From NCBI GenBank assembly GCA_934778215.1, contig CAKVOE010000004.1, forward strand, positions 1 to 26,570: a stretch of DNA of 26,570 nt, given 5' to 3'. Below are positions 16,592-24,125 of the stretch, one piece after another. This DNA is from an uncultured Clostridia bacterium. GTDB lineage: Bacteria > Bacillota > Clostridia > Christensenellales > UBA1242. Under the pieces are notes generated by a model. That model had not been told where the DNA came from and did no database searches. It saw only the letters and a list, made by a program, of their open reading frames with translations. How positions within the stretch are numbered: the first letter of the stretch is position 1; the number at the start of each line of letters is the position of its first letter. Both the position numbers and the translations under genes were made by a program.

Positions 16592-17203
16592 ATGAAAAAA
16601 TTAATGGGCGTAATAATGCTGATAATTTTTGCCATTGTTTTTGTTGGTTGTTCTACAAAAACGGCAGAAATTCGCAGAGTAACAACCTCTACAAATTCGG
16701 TAAACACAACGCCAGATACACAAGCAGGCAACGCCCCAAACAATTCTAAACCTAACAAAGCAGAAGCCGACACCAGCGGAGTAAAAGCCTTACAACTTAC
16801 AAAAATAACAATTAAGGTGGTAGGTAATAACGCCGAAAACTTTTGCAAAAACGCAAGGATAGAATGGTTAATGTTTAGTTTGCAAAACAAGCAAAACAAA
16901 AGCGTAGATAGTTTAGAATATACAGGCATTGCCTCAAACACTCAAAATTTTGTTTTGGCAAGCAAAAGGTCAACTTCTAGCCCTTTTGCAATAGGAGAAG
17001 ACTGCACTTTGGTAGATTGCAATATATTTTTGCGTGCAACTTTTAATGGCAGACAATTAAATAAAGAAAACTTGTCACTGGTTGCACCGCTAAACGACTT
17101 ATCGGATACCGACACAAGGGCGTGTTTTTATGTTCATATTTCAGACGATATAAAAATAGCAATTGTTTGCGATTTTAAAATAGATTTTTTACAAAGCGTT
17201 TAG
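16592..17203 (+). CDS. Lipoprotein of unknown function
   Basis: 203 residues. The signal peptide ends in a lipobox, FVGC, with Cys20 as the acylated residue, so the mature protein should be tethered to the outer face of the membrane. A Thr/Asn/Ser-rich linker (about 28-60) precedes a region that looks like one small beta domain (KITIKVVGNN..., ...TRACFYVHISDDIKIAIVCDF). No enzyme motif is visible. Ribosome site TAAGGAG. It lies 29 bp after uvrA and may be cotranscribed with it, which is unusual for a repair operon and may only reflect read-through. Confidence 0.75.
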   Translation: MKKLMGVIMLIIFAIVFVGCSTKTAEIRRVTTSTNSVNTTPDTQAGNAPNNSKPNKAEADTSGVKALQLTKITIKVVGNNAENFCKNARIEWLMFSLQNKQNKSVDSLEYTGIASNTQNFVLASKRSTSSPFAIGEDCTLVDCNIFLRATFNGRQLNKENLSLVAPLNDLSDTDTRACFYVHISDDIKIAIVCDFKIDFLQSV

Positions 17204-17280
17204 TTTATGCAAAAATGATTTATAACAAGGTCAAAAGTTTGGCAAAAGTTCAAAATTGTTTAACTATGCGGGTAAAAAAT

Positions 17281-17309
17281 TTGACTTTGTATATAATATA
17301 GGATATATT
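17281..17309 (+). promoter_or_regulatory. Candidate promoter of the membrane protein gene
   Basis: -35 TTGACT (17281-17286), 17-bp spacer, -10 TATATT (17304-17309). A TATAAT at 17292-17297 is an alternative -10 but has no matching -35. With the first choice the 5' leader would be about 10 nt. Confidence 0.45.
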
Positions 17310-17325
17310 ACAGTTGGAGAATGAG

Positions 17326-18156
17326 ATGAAAATATTCAAAAAAACCAATTTATTAATATTGTTTGCACTATCTTTTGCATTGCTTTTTGGGTCTTTTGGC
17401 ATACAAAAAAACGCAAAAAACACAGCAAGTGCAAACCTTTCGCATTTGGGTGCAAACATAACGCTTTCGGCTAACGACACCGTCCGTGGCGGGGTAGATG
17501 CCGAATTGTATATTATGGACGAAACCATACCGTCATCGGCAAAAATAGTTTTTGAATACCGCACGCTAGAAGCAGACGAAGAGTTATATGCAAAGTTTAA
17601 TAAGGCGTTTAAAAGCAAATGGTCACAATCAAAAATAGGCAAAATAGTATACTTTAAAGTAAGTTGCCCTACCGATGAAGCGGTAGAAAGCAAGTTGCAA
17701 AGTGCCAGAAATGTAAAAGTTAAGGTATTTATGCCATCATTTTTGCTAAACAAGTCAAACTATTTTATAGCCTATGGCTATTCGCCCGATTCTTATACTA
17801 ACATTTTAAAGGATAGGGTACAAATAGAGGACAAAAACTTTGTAGTGGTAGATATGACCCTTGCAAAAGACGGTTGCTTTATGGCTTTGGTATATGACAC
17901 TTCGTGGGTAATAATAGTCATTTGTGTTTCTGTGTTTTTGGTAATTTTGGGGTTCTGTGTTTATTTAAAAATAAGAAAGATGCATAACGAAGACCCCGAG
18001 TATTACGCCGAACTTAAAAGAGAAAAAGCACAAAAAAAGGCAATGAAGCAAAAGTTTAATAACGAAATGAACGCATACAGCAACAAAAACAAACAGCAAA
18101 ACGCCTCAAACAAAAAGAACAAGCCTACACCTAAGCAAGTAAAACGCAAATATTAA
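17326..18156 (+). CDS. Single-pass membrane protein with basic cytoplasmic tail, unknown function
   Basis: 276 residues from the ATG at 17326, preferred over an in-frame TTG at 17314 because TGGAG lies six bases before it. An N-terminal signal sequence (about 5-25, ending near a small-residue site in NTASANL) is followed by an extracytoplasmic domain of about 160 residues with beta-like patterns. One membrane helix (about 193-216, WVIIVICVSVFLVILGFCVYL) leads to a 60-residue tail very rich in Lys, Asn and Gln, ending KQVKRKY. The type I topology with a polybasic tail suggests the tail meets nucleic acid, ribosomes or acidic lipid, but no family was recognised. A strong terminator follows. Confidence 0.75.
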   Translation: MKIFKKTNLLILFALSFALLFGSFGIQKNAKNTASANLSHLGANITLSANDTVRGGVDAELYIMDETIPSSAKIVFEYRTLEADEELYAKFNKAFKSKWSQSKIGKIVYFKVSCPTDEAVESKLQSARNVKVKVFMPSFLLNKSNYFIAYGYSPDSYTNILKDRVQIEDKNFVVVDMTLAKDGCFMALVYDTSWVIIVICVSVFLVILGFCVYLKIRKMHNEDPEYYAELKREKAQKKAMKQKFNNEMNAYSNKNKQQNASNKKNKPTPKQVKRKY

Positions 18157-18159
18157 TTT

Positions 18160-18186
18160 AACCGCCAAATTTTGGCGGTTTTTTTG
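18160..18186 (+). terminator. Intrinsic terminator of the membrane protein gene
   Basis: AACCGCCAAA pairs with TTTGGCGGTT around almost no loop, followed by TTTTT. It begins a few bases after the stop. Confidence 0.93.
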
Positions 18187-18261
18187 TGCCAAAACAATTA
18201 GAATATTTTTAAATAGGATTATTCATAATAAATATATATCAATATAAAAAAGGGAAGTTTT

Positions 18262-19155
18262 ATGAAAAAATATCTAATTATCACACTAACGGTTCTGGTG
18301 TTTATGGGTTTATTTGGTGCAATGACGGTAGGATCCTTTGCAAAATCTGCACGCACCTTTGCCGATTGTTATATAAACATAACAAAAACCAATTCCGAAA
18401 ACGAAAACTCTAACCCTCAAACCGACATAAACCATGCGAACAAAAGTCAAAAACCGCAAATGGCAATAGTAATAGACGACTTTGGTTACGACCGCAAAGG
18501 CGTAGAAAAAATGCTAAACCTAGATTGCACGCTAACGGTTGCCGTTATGCCATGCTTACAATTTTCGCATCAAGACGCCGAAACCGCTCACAAATTAGGT
18601 CACGAAGTAATATTGCACATGCCTATGGAAGCCTTTGGCAACTTGCCACTTTCGTGGTATGGACCATTATTTATTGCAAACTCAGACACTCCCGAAACCG
18701 CCTACAACAAAATGGTGCAAGGCATAAACGATATTCCTTATTGCAACGGCGTAAACATTCACATGGGTACCGCAGTTAGCAAAAACAAAAGCCTAATGCG
18801 TGAAATAATAAAGGCAACCAAAGAACGCAATATGCTATTTTTAGACAGTCGCACCACAGAGGGTTCTGTATGCGAAGAAGTCGGCAAAGAAATAGAAGCC
18901 CCAGTGGTTTTAAGAGATGTGTTTTTAGAAGAGCAACGGGCAAATTACGCCATTACCACCGACCGAATTACCGATGCAATTAATATTTGTTTGCAAAAGG
19001 GCAAGTGCATAGCAATAGGGCATATTGGTTCGGTAGGAAGGGATATAACGGCAGAGTGTCTAAAAAACAACTTAAACCGCATCAAATCCGCCGGCATAGA
19101 AATAGTCCCCCTTTCCGCCCTTGCTTACAAAGCAACAAGCACAACCGCACAGTAA
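18262..19155 (+). CDS. Divergent polysaccharide deacetylase (YibQ / DUF610 family)
   Basis: 297 residues. A signal or anchor (about 4-26) and a polar linker precede the catalytic-like domain. Family motifs are present: AIVIDDFGYD (IDD at 71-73), VILHMPMEA (His119), GVNIHMGTA (His167), LFLDSRTT and GHIG. The YibQ group has the NodB-like deacetylase fold and keeps the Asp/His metal ligands. Its substrate is not well established, with peptidoglycan or another envelope glycan suggested. The protein should lie on the outer face of the membrane. Ribosome site AGGGAAG (18251-18257) sets the ATG. No terminator follows; the gene runs into the GC-rich repeat cluster. Confidence 0.9.
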   Translation: MKKYLIITLTVLVFMGLFGAMTVGSFAKSARTFADCYINITKTNSENENSNPQTDINHANKSQKPQMAIVIDDFGYDRKGVEKMLNLDCTLTVAVMPCLQFSHQDAETAHKLGHEVILHMPMEAFGNLPLSWYGPLFIANSDTPETAYNKMVQGINDIPYCNGVNIHMGTAVSKNKSLMREIIKATKERNMLFLDSRTTEGSVCEEVGKEIEAPVVLRDVFLEEQRANYAITTDRITDAINICLQKGKCIAIGHIGSVGRDITAECLKNNLNRIKSAGIEIVPLSALAYKATSTTAQ

Positions 19156-19167
19156 TAATAACAGTCC

Positions 19168-19365
19168 TTCCGCCCGTTCAAGTCGAGCGGAACAACACAT
19201 GTAGGGCGGGGATATTATCCCCGCCGTAACCTTGTTTGTCGATATGTAAAAATTAATTATTTAAACATATTGGCACGCACTTAACATTAAAATTGTGCGG
19301 AACAAATCCGCCCACGGCGGTGGCACTCCGCCCCAACGGTGCGGGCAACCCCCGCCACGGGCGGG
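19168..19365. repeat. Cluster of GC-rich hairpin repeats (REP-like)
   Basis: This cluster fills most of the 342-bp gap before the next gene. TTCCGC/GCGGAA (19168-19173, 19187-19192) comes first. Next is TGTAGGGCGGGG plus its complement around ATATTA (19200-19233), identical over 34 bp to 22269-22302. GCGGA/TCCGC (19297-19311) and CCCGCC-ACG-GGCGGG (19351-19365) follow. The similarity to the 22.3-kb copy continues less exactly to about 19281. These GC-rich blocks contrast sharply with the AT-rich surroundings. Confidence 0.8.
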
Positions 19366-19408
19366 AAACCAAAATTTTCAAAAAAATTTCAAAAATTGCG
19401 TTTTTCGT

Positions 19409-19437
19409 TTGGAGAAGATTTTTTTACTTGATATAAT
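19409..19437 (+). promoter_or_regulatory. Promoter of the first exported-protein gene
   Basis: -35 TTGGAG (19409-19414), 17-bp spacer, extended -10 TGATATAAT (TATAAT at 19432-19437). A leader of about 55 nt precedes the start codon. Confidence 0.78.
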
Positions 19438-19497
19438 ACTATCGTAATATAGTTAATGGGGGTTGTCCATACTAATACATAAGGAGATGATCGAAGC

Positions 19498-20304
19498 ATG
19501 GGATTTCAAACTAAAATAATCATTTGCTTTCTATCTATGCTCGGGTGTGTTAGTGTTATGACAACCGGCGTAATTGCTATATTATATCAAAACAACTTGC
19601 AGTTTGTAAATAACGAAACCATTAAAATGCAACAAGCATCGGGCAATTTGTATGTAATGCGTTTTGGTACAAGCACAGGCGATATATGTGCGGCTGGTTC
19701 TACAAATGCTAAGCAATACCCTTGTTTGTTATATAAGGATAGTGAGTTGGTAGATGCCGAACTGTTTAAAGAGTTTACACGCAGTAGCACCTTTTCAGAT
19801 TATCAAGAATCTTTGGGTGATGCCCGCAAGATGGAATACCTCTTTAAATATGAGTTAACATCAGAACTTACCGAAGAAACCACATATATAGCACTGGTAA
19901 ACACAACGCTAAATCAAATTAACCCAATCACAAGGGTAGACCTTGGTATTCCGTCAGAAATGTACAGTGTGTCATACCGATTTGCCTTTAATGAGGACGA
20001 GCCAGACGTTTGGGACGATTTTACATCTCGGCAACTTAATGAGTTTACGCTTACAGACAATTCAAACACCGAAACCGATACCCGCTTTATAGAAATTAAT
20101 AAAGAAAACAGGTTCGTTTGGATAAGAGTTTGTTTATATGTAAAAAATAGAAGTATAGAAAGCGGTTCGGCTGGTCAAACTAATAGTAGTTCGGCAGGCT
20201 GGCGACCAGAAGGCAGTTCTCGAGAATTTCAAGCAACACGCTGGTCTTTTACGCTATATTTCGGTAACGAACTCCAATCTTTGCAAGAATTTCTCTCCGC
20301 ATAA
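19498..20304 (+). CDS. Exported protein with SipW-client-like N-terminus (first of a pair)
   Basis: 268 residues. The N-terminus (FQTKIIICFLSMLG..., hydrophobic to about residue 30, then YQNNLQFVNNETIKM) aligns by eye with that of the next gene (LKSKLIATIVSMCA... then STSQNFTVTVKNDVDVKI). The two are therefore probably paralogues with a shared export and first-strand region. The rest is Thr/Asn/Glu-rich, with three Cys (17, 62 and 74) in the first 80 residues and a strand-like RWSFTLYFGN near the end. No anchor, LPxTG or enzyme motif is present. AAGGAG (19481-19486) lies 11 bases before the ATG. The TasA/camelysin-type assignment rests on signal style and the SipW-like peptidase downstream. 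Confidence 0.72.
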   Translation: MGFQTKIIICFLSMLGCVSVMTTGVIAILYQNNLQFVNNETIKMQQASGNLYVMRFGTSTGDICAAGSTNAKQYPCLLYKDSELVDAELFKEFTRSSTFSDYQESLGDARKMEYLFKYELTSELTEETTYIALVNTTLNQINPITRVDLGIPSEMYSVSYRFAFNEDEPDVWDDFTSRQLNEFTLTDNSNTETDTRFIEINKENRFVWIRVCLYVKNRSIESGSAGQTNSSSAGWRPEGSSREFQATRWSFTLYFGNELQSLQEFLSA

Positions 20305-20310
20305 GGCTGA

Positions 20311-20487
20311 TGCTATAATTTAGTTACAACCACATTATGCAACACATTATTTTTGGTAACAAATGTGATATTTTTATTAGACCTGTTCGTAGGCGAAGAC
20401 GTTACAGGGAATACAAAAGAAAATTGAAACATTCCGTTACATAAATTAAATTTACAAAAAAACAAAAAAAATATAAGGAGAAAAAAC
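20311..20487 (+). promoter_or_regulatory. Extended -10 promoter and long leader of the second exported-protein gene
   Basis: TGCTATAAT (20311-20319) is an extended -10 directly after the upstream stop, giving a leader of about 160 nt. The leader can form CACATT/AATGTG near 20343-20369 and a CCTG...CAGG stem enclosing TTCG-TAGG-CGAA near 20381-20407. No known riboswitch was recognised. The ribosome site AAGGAGAAAAAAC is close to the ATG. Confidence 0.5.
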
Positions 20488-21807
20488 ATGAAATTAAAAA
20501 GCAAACTAATTGCGACCATTGTATCTATGTGTGCAGCAATCGCAGTTATGGGTGTTGGTGTTTGGGCTTCTACATCGCAAAACTTTACAGTTACTGTAAA
20601 AAATGATGTTGATGTTAAGATTATTAACGTTAACGCCGACGTTTATGGTGAGTTTGCGTTATATACTCAATTCTCTGGGTCTGATGGAACTGCGGATACA
20701 ACTCCTACCTTTGCAAAGAGAGTTACAGCTACAACTGATTCTGTTGCTGCAGGGTACAAGAGCCGTGAAGATTATGACCACGGTTACCTATTGTATGCAA
20801 TTGGTATTGGTGGTTATAACGATGGTCAAACAGGTGCGTTTAAGGGTGCGACTGATTATAAAGCAAATGATGATGCTACTTGGGGCTATGGAAGATACAT
20901 TAATGAATCTAAAAACAATGTATTCTTAGCAACCAAAAATGGTACATTAGCAAACAGCAATACAACAGTTACTGATCCATCTATTCGCGATGCTGGAGCA
21001 ACTCCATTCGTTAATTCGTATAACGTAGATAGTACTACACATATTTCACAAGTTGCATATATGTATACAATCAACCAATGGGCTGCAGATGGTACAGATA
21101 ACTCTATTTATGGTAAAATTAATGCTGCTTTAACAGAAGCTACAATTACTAAAATTACCGCTACTAAGAAAGGTGATAAATACAACTCGCTAATTATACC
21201 TAATTTATATATAGGACAATTGGCTACCGCAGCGGGAGATGGTGGTACTAAAACAACAGCGTGGAAGTCTTTACCTTTAGATGGTACAACTGGCAACGCT
21301 TATTTTGAAATACCTTCTACAAAGGATGCTACCGATGATAATGGTGGTACATATTATGTATTACTAACATTCACATTTGCAAGAAACAATGCAAACTTGG
21401 ATTTATCTTTACTTGAAGATTCATTACAACACACATTAACACTTGTTACTAGCGATGAGAAGGAAGCGGATGCTGCTTATGTATCTGCTGCTGGCGGAAG
21501 TGAAAGAGTATTTGCTGCAACCAAAGGAACATTATCAAACGACAATAAATATACAGTAGAGGGTGCTGCATATAATCCAAACACCAAAGATATTGAAGCA
21601 CAAGTTACTGGTGCATATAATCAAGAAAGATTAAAAAACACATTTGCTCTTGATGCTGAAACTAAAAACAAGTCATTCTTGCCAGCAGGCTTTATTTATG
21701 TAGCCGCTGGAGAAGGCTCTGATTTGGCTGCTGGCTTTACTTGGATAAAGGATCTATATCAAGGTGGAAGATCTGCACAGGCTCCTTATGGAGTTAAAGT
21801 TGCTTAG
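20488..21807 (+). CDS. Exported beta-rich protein with SipW-client-like N-terminus (second of a pair)
   Basis: 439 residues. The signal region (LKSKLIATIVSMCAAIAVM, then GVGVWASTSQ) has the form of SipW-cognate signal peptides: a hydrophobic core ending in GVGxWA followed by polar beta-strand sequence (NFTVTVKNDVDVKI). The mature part is rich in Thr, Ala, Asp and Gly, acidic and free of Cys, with no anchor or enzyme motif. This fits a secreted fibre or matrix subunit of the TasA/camelysin type. The strong ribosome site, long leader and two strong downstream hairpins suggest high, separately controlled expression. Its codon use favours T-ending codons (GCT, GGT, GTT) more than the neighbouring genes. 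Confidence 0.75.
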   Translation: MKLKSKLIATIVSMCAAIAVMGVGVWASTSQNFTVTVKNDVDVKIINVNADVYGEFALYTQFSGSDGTADTTPTFAKRVTATTDSVAAGYKSREDYDHGYLLYAIGIGGYNDGQTGAFKGATDYKANDDATWGYGRYINESKNNVFLATKNGTLANSNTTVTDPSIRDAGATPFVNSYNVDSTTHISQVAYMYTINQWAADGTDNSIYGKINAALTEATITKITATKKGDKYNSLIIPNLYIGQLATAAGDGGTKTTAWKSLPLDGTTGNAYFEIPSTKDATDDNGGTYYVLLTFTFARNNANLDLSLLEDSLQHTLTLVTSDEKEADAAYVSAAGGSERVFAATKGTLSNDNKYTVEGAAYNPNTKDIEAQVTGAYNQERLKNTFALDAETKNKSFLPAGFIYVAAGEGSDLAAGFTWIKDLYQGGRSAQAPYGVKVA

Positions 21808-21849
21808 TTATATTTTTTATACAATTAAGCAAAAAAAACATTTTAAAAT

Positions 21850-21926
21850 AACAGGGAAAGTGAGTATTAAGGCAAGATTAAATTTCCTTAATATTCACTC
21901 CAAACCTGTTCTAAATTATAATTTAG
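21850..21926 (+). terminator. Large hairpin after the exported-protein gene
   Basis: Outer AACAGG (21850-21855) pairs with CCTGTT (21905-21910). The inner GTGAGTATTAAGG pairs with CCTTAATATTCAC with one wobble. It is followed by the palindrome CTAAATTATAATTTAG (21911-21926). There is no strong T-run, so it may protect the mRNA 3' end or end transcription partially. Confidence 0.6.
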
Positions 21927-21980
21927 AATAGTAATTTATATTTTTTCAGACATACGAAATATAAATTTAATTCAAATCCT

Positions 21981-22016
21981 AAAAAAATTATCAGTTCGCC
22001 CTGATAATTTTTTTCT
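21981..22016 (+). terminator. Intrinsic terminator
   Basis: AAAATTATCAG and CTGATAATTTT form a perfect stem around TTCGCC, followed by further T. It ends the exported-protein transcript just before the palindromic repeat element. Confidence 0.92.
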
Positions 22017-22018
22017 TA

Positions 22019-22590
22019 TGTAGGGCGGGGATAGTATAGTTCCGTCCGCCTACCCGGACGGACGGCACAAACTGTCCGCATCTTTTATTATCTTTTATGC
22101 AAAAACCCCCAAAACAGAACGCCGACAGGGTAACCTAGTCGGCAACCTGTGTTGTGCGTTTTTTCTATAAAATCTAATCAAATATGCTGGTTGCGTGCCA
22201 CTAATTATGGGTTTGGTTAAATTACAACAAAAATTGTTTTATATATAAAATTAACGGACACCGTCCGTTGTAGGGCGGGGATATTATCCCCGCCGTAACC
22301 TTATCTGTCGTGGCGAATAAATCACTCACTTAAACCAATTGGTACAACCATATCTACGAATTATTTAATAAAAACCTCAAAAAGGATACCACACCCAGCA
22401 GATTTGCTAAGATTTTGGGAATGGAACTTTTAAGACAGGTTGCCGACTAGGTTACCCTGTCGGTGTTCTGGCTTGAAATGTTGCAACCCAAAAGATTGGT
22501 AAAGATGCGGAAAACCATTTCCGCCCATCCGGCTTAGGTGGGCGGAACTTTTTATGTCACGGCGGGGAAGGTTTCCCCACCCTACATGTG
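22019..22590. repeat. Imperfect palindromic element of about 570 bp (MITE/REP-like)
   Basis: Matching blocks occur in inverted order about a common centre near 22292. The best is 22115-22150 against 22435-22470, complementary at 35 of 36 positions. Other pairs are TCCGCATC (22075-22082) with GATGCGGA (22504-22511), 22171-22191 with 22394-22414, and GC hairpins at 22042-22061 and 22519-22547. The ends read ATGTAGGGCGGGGA and, from the right, ATGTAGGGTGGGGA. The centre is occupied by the hairpin repeat shared with 19200-19233, preceded by AACGGAC-ACC-GTCCGTT. No reading frame is present. Confidence 0.82.
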
Positions 22591-22593
22591 TTC

Positions 22594-22673
22594 ATACACT
22601 TTTCCTATAAAAAATGCAACCCAAAAATACACTTTTCCTATAATTTTTATTGTCAAAAAATACACTTTTCCTA
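22594..22673 (+). repeat. Three direct repeats with exact 33-bp period
   Basis: ATACACTTTTCCTATAA at 22594 and 22627, and ATACACTTTTCCTA at 22660, separated by unlike 16-bp sequences. They lie between the palindromic element and the RloAB-type genes, followed by a GC-rich CCCGCC/GGCGGG hairpin near 22675-22701. Confidence 0.85.
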
Positions 22674-22767
22674 AACCCCCGCCGTAAATGGGGCGGGTTG
22701 CTGGTCTATGTTATTATGGTCTAATAGTATAATTTTGTAAATATTTTGCAAATATGTGTTTTAAGTA

Positions 22768-22796
22768 TTGACTTTTGGGTATAATAATAGTAGAAT
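22768..22796 (+). promoter_or_regulatory. Candidate promoter of the RloAB-like module
   Basis: -35 TTGACT (22768-22773), 17-bp spacer, -10 TAGAAT (22791-22796). The leader would be only about 16 nt, ending in AGAGGAGG. A TATAAT at 22780-22785 is an alternative -10 without a good -35. Confidence 0.55.
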
Positions 22797-22818
22797 ATGC
22801 TAAGAGGAGGATTTATTT

Positions 22819-24114
22819 ATGTTGGTCAATTTTAGGTTTAAAAATTGTCGTTCGTTTTATAATGAAAACCAATTGAGTTTGCAAGCTGCTCAGAATGATG
22901 AATTGCAAGAAACAAATACTTTTGATGTAAATAAAACATTTTTTAATAAAACCGAAAAACACGAACTTCTAAAATCTGCAATTATTTTTGGAGGTAATGC
23001 ATCTGGTAAATCTAATGTTTTGAAGGCGATTAGTTATATGGCTACTGCTGTAAAGTTATCGGCATCTCCACAGTTCAATGTTGTGCAAGCTAATAATTAT
23101 TTTGAGTTTTATAAGCAAGCTCCAAGTGAAGAGTCTTTATACGAAGTAGAGATTATAGCAGGTGACTATTTATATATTTATGGTTTTACCATATTAGAAG
23201 GCGTTATAAAAAAAGAATGGTTAAAGAAGAGAAAAGAAAGAGAGTCTATCGTTTTTGAAAGGGAAGCAAATAGGGTTTCTATTGCTGGAAACGAACACTT
23301 TCAGTCATTAATTAATGTACCAAACTCCACATTATTTTTATCCATAGGCTTAAATTATAATCTTACTATTGCTAACAATATAAGAGATGTTATTAATTGG
23401 TTTAACAACCTATTAATTGTTTTTGAAAATCATATTAACACACTGGATATTTATTCTGTGCAAAATGAGAAATATAAAAAACAAGCTATAGAAATATTAA
23501 AGCAGGCTGATATTGGAATTAAAGATATGGCAGTTGTAAAAGATAAAATAGCCAATCTTAAAAACATAAATGATGTAATATTATTTAATGCCCAGATGCA
23601 GTCTAACCCTAATAAATATGGACAATTAAAACAAGAAAATGAAAACATGTATAATATTGACTTAGATACGCAGTTTGATGTTTATGATAGCAAGAACAAC
23701 AAAGTATCAACAAGAGATATTTTGCTTTATAAGGACAACGGATTTCACTCTGAGGGTACTATTAGGCTATTATGTTATCTAGGCTTCATTTTGTCGGCGT
23801 TAGATAATGGCAGGGTTTTGTTTATGGACGAGATAGATTCAAAGTTGCATTTTTTGGTAACTGATTATCTCATTAAGATGTTCAACTCTATAGATAAAAA
23901 CCCTAAGAATGCTCAACTTATTTGTACAGCACATAATGTTATGCTTATGGATGAGGATTTGCGAAGAGATCAAATTTACTTTACCAGCAAGGACGAAATA
24001 GGTGTAAGCACGCTTGTTTCGCTAATAGATTACAAAGGTGTAAGGAAGAATGACTTATTTAGTAAAAAGTATTTAGCTGGATTTTATTCAAAGCTTCCAA
24101 CATTTAAAAAGTAG
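22819..24114 (+). CDS. rloA: AAA15-type ATPase, RloA/AbiLi-like defence component
   Basis: 431 residues with an SMC/OLD-like N-terminus (LVNFRFKNCRSFYNENQLSL). Walker A is GGNASGKS (58-65). Walker B is VLFMDE (333-338; Asp337, Glu338), followed by a switch His372 in LICTAHNVMLMD. This is the COG1106 ATPase type that pairs with a small partner in RloAB/AbiL and related two-gene anti-phage modules (compare the AriA ATPase of PARIS). The ATPase is thought to sense infection and control the effector. The ribosome site AGAGGAGG is strong. The partner gene begins 11 bp after the stop, with its ribosome site overlapping that stop. The protein looks intact. Confidence 0.88.
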   Translation: MLVNFRFKNCRSFYNENQLSLQAAQNDELQETNTFDVNKTFFNKTEKHELLKSAIIFGGNASGKSNVLKAISYMATAVKLSASPQFNVVQANNYFEFYKQAPSEESLYEVEIIAGDYLYIYGFTILEGVIKKEWLKKRKERESIVFEREANRVSIAGNEHFQSLINVPNSTLFLSIGLNYNLTIANNIRDVINWFNNLLIVFENHINTLDIYSVQNEKYKKQAIEILKQADIGIKDMAVVKDKIANLKNINDVILFNAQMQSNPNKYGQLKQENENMYNIDLDTQFDVYDSKNNKVSTRDILLYKDNGFHSEGTIRLLCYLGFILSALDNGRVLFMDEIDSKLHFLVTDYLIKMFNSIDKNPKNAQLICTAHNVMLMDEDLRRDQIYFTSKDEIGVSTLVSLIDYKGVRKNDLFSKKYLAGFYSKLPTFKK

Positions 24115-24125
24115 GAGAAGCGTTT

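Noticed and set aside
20330..20487. Known riboswitch (c-di-GMP, preQ1, SAM types) in the leader of the second exported-protein gene.
   Set aside because: Hairpins exist, but conserved aptamer cores could not be recognised.
22019..22590. Insertion sequence with transposase.
   Set aside because: No reading frame of useful length lies within the palindrome; only non-coding inverted repeats are seen.
22594..22673. CRISPR array.
   Set aside because: Repeats are only 14-17 bp with 16-bp spacers, three copies, and no cas genes are present.
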